Source: Clostridia bacterium
GTDB taxonomy: Bacteria; Bacillota; Clostridia; Christensenellales; DTU072
Assembly: GCA_028703745.1 (NCBI GenBank)
Contig: JAQVME010000069.1
Location: forward strand, 1 to 6,963
Reading direction: 5' to 3'
DNA length: 6,963 nt
In this document: piece after piece, positions 6,229 to 6,963 of the stretch
How positions within the stretch are numbered: the first letter of the stretch is position 1
Layout: each line of letters opens with the position of its first letter
Made by a program: the position numbers and the translations under genes
Notes under the pieces: generated by a model
The model's input: the letters and a program-made list of their open reading frames with translations, nothing else
Told to the model about the DNA's origin: nothing
Database searches by the model: none

Positions 6229-6963
6229 ATGAATAAAAAAACAATTCTGGACGTCAACGTAAAAGGCAAGAAGTGCCTTGTCCGGGTTGACTTCAACGTT
6301 CCCATTATCGACGGCATCATAACCGACGAGAACCGTATTAACGGCGCTTTGCCGACTATCAAGTATTTGATGGAAAACGGCGCAAAGGTTATACTTTGCT
6401 CGCACCTCGGCAGACCCAAGGGCGAATTCAATATGAAATATTCTTTGAGACCCGTAGCAAACAGGCTCAACGAATTGCTGGGCAACAAGGTTGCCTTTGC
6501 AACGGACATAATCGGCGACGATGCAAAGAATAAGGTTGCCGCCTGCAAGGAAGGCGAATGTGTGCTTTTGGAGAATCTCCGCTTCCACAAGGAAGAAGAA
6601 AAGAACGACAAGGCTTTTTGTCAGGCGCTGAGTAAGTATTGCGAAATCTATGTCAATGACGCCTTCGGCACGGCGCACAGAGCGCACGCCTCTACGGCGG
6701 GTATTGCAGAGTACGGACTTTGCGAGGTTGCCGTGGCAGGCTTCCTAATCAAAAAGGAGCTTGAGATTATGGGCGGCGCGCTGGAGAACCCGGCAAGGCC
6801 TTTCATAGCGATTCTCGGCGGAGCTAAGGTTTCGGACAAGATAGGCGTTATCAACAACCTCCTTGACAAGGTGGACGGGCTTATTATCGGGGGCGCTATG
6901 GCGTACACCTTCTATGTTGCGCAGGGCTACGGAGTGGGAAGCTCGCTTTGTGAGCTTGACAAG
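6229..6963 (+). CDS. pgk: Phosphoglycerate kinase (partial, right end cut by window)
   Basis: Pgk transfers the acyl phosphate of 1,3-bisphosphoglycerate to ADP, an ATP-forming step of glycolysis in the cytosol. The window holds 245 codons of a protein usually about 395-400 residues long, covering the N-terminal substrate domain and the start of the nucleotide domain. The family signature CLVRVDFNVP is at 16-25. Phosphoglycerate-binding residues Asp21, Asn23, Arg36, His59, Arg62, Arg118 (in ENLRF) and Arg151 (in AHRAHAS) are all present. The hinge and nucleotide-domain motif ILGGAKVSDKI follows at 195-205. ATG 6229 has AGGAG at 6216-6220 with an 8-base spacer and its own strong promoter. No gap gene lies directly upstream, unlike the common gap-pgk pairing. 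It may head a glycolytic operon continuing to the right. Confidence 0.97.
   Translation, partial: MNKKTILDVNVKGKKCLVRVDFNVPIIDGIITDENRINGALPTIKYLMENGAKVILCSHLGRPKGEFNMKYSLRPVANRLNELLGNKVAFATDIIGDDAKNKVAACKEGECVLLENLRFHKEEEKNDKAFCQALSKYCEIYVNDAFGTAHRAHASTAGIAEYGLCEVAVAGFLIKKELEIMGGALENPARPFIAILGGAKVSDKIGVINNLLDKVDGLIIGGAMAYTFYVAQGYGVGSSLCELDK

Noticed and set aside
6208..6687. 159-codon minus-strand frame antisense to pgk
   Set aside because: pgk is unmistakable on the plus strand with its own promoter and ribosome site, and the antisense frame matches nothing I recognise.

Overview
The window looks like a chromosomal segment of an anaerobic, endospore-lineage member of the Clostridia (Bacillota). 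The reasons are an RnfB with clostridial-type multi-cluster ferredoxin domains, a SpoVT sporulation regulator, the SpoVT / SpoVB-type flippase / MazG gene order known from Bacillus and Clostridia, strong Shine-Dalgarno sites, and mostly short gaps or overlaps between genes. The standard bacterial code is used: TGA ends three genes and TGG encodes Trp. I cannot name a genus.

Layout. (1) Positions 1-824 are the end of an Rnf operon: four codons of an upstream gene (position suggests rnfA), then complete rnfB, the iron-sulfur subunit of the ion-translocating ferredoxin:NAD+ oxidoreductase. (2) Positions 821-1294, minus strand, hold a five-membrane-span protein gene resembling TspO/MBR. It meets rnfB tail to tail and carries an in-frame TAA between spans 2 and 3. 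(3) A 121-base divergent gap precedes the plus-strand run. (4) Positions 1416-6104 look like one operon: spoVT, a SpoVB/YabM-type flippase, a tandem MazG protein that is a shortened YabN, dusB, and a nitrilase-fold protein. Each gene after spoVT overlaps the one before it, by 4, 26, 4 and (if the first ATG is used) 32 bases, so coupled translation is likely. (5) A near-consensus housekeeping promoter at 6158-6186 drives pgk (phosphoglycerate kinase), which runs off the right edge.

How the genes relate: the left end concerns redox energy conservation. The central cluster mixes a late-sporulation transcription factor, a lipid-linked glycan flippase, nucleotide-pool cleaning and tRNA dihydrouridylation. 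The right end is glycolysis. No mobile element, CRISPR array, tRNA or rRNA was seen.

Three things stand out. The protein after dusB keeps a nitrilase-like body but has lost the catalytic Cys, and apparently the Glu and Lys too. The YabN-type protein has lost most of its N-terminal tetrapyrrole-methylase domain while keeping both MazG metal sites. The TspO-like gene is open along a full family length except for one stop codon.
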